A stretch of DNA of 64,000 bases from CAWBXL01 sp963837365 (GTDB taxonomy: Bacteria; Acidobacteriota; Terriglobia; Terriglobales; Acidobacteriaceae), in the NCBI GenBank assembly GCA_963837365.1, contig CAWIMW010000002.1, positions 1,302,001 through 1,366,000 on the forward strand, written 5' to 3'. A program made the translations under genes and the position numbers. The notes under the pieces were generated by a model, which saw only the letters and a list, made by a program, of their open reading frames with translations, did not search any database and was not told where the DNA came from. Positions 63,478-64,000 of this stretch are shown here, piece by piece; positions within the stretch are counted from its first letter, which is position 1, and the number at the start of each line of letters is the position of its first letter.

Positions 63478-63771
63478 ATGAAAGATGATATCCGCGAGTG
63501 TCACGTAAAGAGGCTGTTCCTGAGGAATGGCGTAAAAAAACTGGAGTGGAAGGTAATGCCGGTAGCAGATGCCCTGATCTTCGGGGCCACTGAATTCAGG
63601 TGCAAGGACTGCCACGGATCAGTGAAGCTGCACAGCGCGCATGTTCCCCACGGCCCCGCTCCGCATGTCGAGCATAAGTCAAAGCAGGATTCTGAATATT
63701 GCCCTGCGGGTTTTTATTTCAAGCAGCACCCAGGGCGCGAACCCCGGCTTTCTCTGCATCCCGTCGGGTAA
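63478..63771 (+). CDS. Small Cys/His-containing protein of unknown function
   Basis: A 97-residue protein. It has CKDCHGSVKLHSAHVPHGP, a following HVEHKSKQDSEYC, and other histidines, suggesting a zinc-binding fold. Similar short proteins occur in many bacteria as far as I recall, but no function is known to me. GGGAGG precedes the ATG by a normal distance. It follows tldE by 26 bases on the same strand. Confidence 0.6.
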   Translation: MKDDIRECHVKRLFLRNGVKKLEWKVMPVADALIFGATEFRCKDCHGSVKLHSAHVPHGPAPHVEHKSKQDSEYCPAGFYFKQHPGREPRLSLHPVG

Positions 63772-63804
63772 TCTTGGCCTGTCTGGCGAGAGTACAATCC
63801 CCTC

Positions 63805-64000
63805 ATGGACGGTTTGATCGAGCCATCGCCGGTCAAAGAGGAACGCGAATCCCATCTGCTTCCCATGCTGGTGGGCTTGGCCGTGGTGGTGATCGTAGTC
63901 GGATTGGCTGTTTTTCTTCTTAGAGAGAAGCCAAAAGTCGCGACCCCACCGCCGGCCTATGCGGCCAACGTCAAGATCTCCGATCTGAAAACCAGCGCCG
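63805..64000 (+). CDS. Membrane-anchored protein, C-terminus beyond window
   Basis: An open frame from ATG 63805 to the window end (65 codons). It has a short charged N-terminus, one membrane helix (LLPMLVGLAVVVIVVGLAVF, about 18-38), then a proline-rich periplasmic start (KPKVATPPPAYAANVKISDL). Too short to assign a family. Confidence 0.55.
   Translation, partial: MDGLIEPSPVKEERESHLLPMLVGLAVVVIVVGLAVFLLREKPKVATPPPAYAANVKISDLKTSA

Overview
The window looks like chromosomal DNA of an Acidobacteriota member (Terriglobia, Koribacter-like). The evidence is a very long run of ADOP-type (acidobacterial duplicated orphan permease) genes, two DUF5916 outer-membrane barrel proteins, and several families of dispersed palindromes of the kind seen in soil acidobacterial genomes. 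This assignment rests on family recognition, not on a database search. No tRNA, rRNA, CRISPR array, transposase or integrase was seen.

Region 1 (1-12.3 kb) is a replication-origin neighbourhood. dnaA, dnaN, mscL, acyP and apt run leftwards. rpmH, rnpA, yidD, yidC, an R3H/KH RNA-binding gene and mnmE run rightwards. The 583-bp AT-rich gap between dnaA and rpmH (6600-7182) is the best candidate for oriC. It holds two CRP/FNR-like dyads and a large inverted repeat, but no perfect DnaA box. mnmE carries two in-frame insertions that match dispersed repeats.

Region 2 (12.5-47.0 kb) is the main feature: one uninterrupted co-directional gene set of about 34.5 kb. It encodes a periplasmic adaptor (HlyD/MacA-like), a MacB/LolD-type ATPase, eleven tandem ~800-residue permeases (nine intact, two with a single frameshift each), a second divergent ATPase, a TolC-like outer-membrane channel, a sigma54-dependent response regulator and its histidine kinase. 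The parts of a tripartite ABC exporter are all present, but with eleven alternative permeases. Most permease genes end in nearly the same nucleotides, and that shared end usually supplies the ribosome-binding site of the next gene, so the locus reads like a cassette array.

Region 3 (47.0-53.6 kb), on the minus strand, has ruvB and ruvA separated by two tandem paralogous DUF5916 outer-membrane proteins. ruvB has no ATG, GTG or TTG upstream of its Walker A motif.

Region 4 (53.7-58.8 kb) is a more AT-rich accessory stretch. It holds an N-terminal Rhs fragment, a VapBC toxin-antitoxin pair, a phage-type DUF1376 plus DnaC-like helicase-loader pair, and a UvrC-like protein with a degenerate GIY-YIG site that overlaps a DinB-family gene. 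Region 5 (58.8-64 kb) has a predicted PD-(D/E)XK nuclease, the TldD/TldE protease pair, a small Cys/His protein and a truncated membrane-anchored protein at the right edge.
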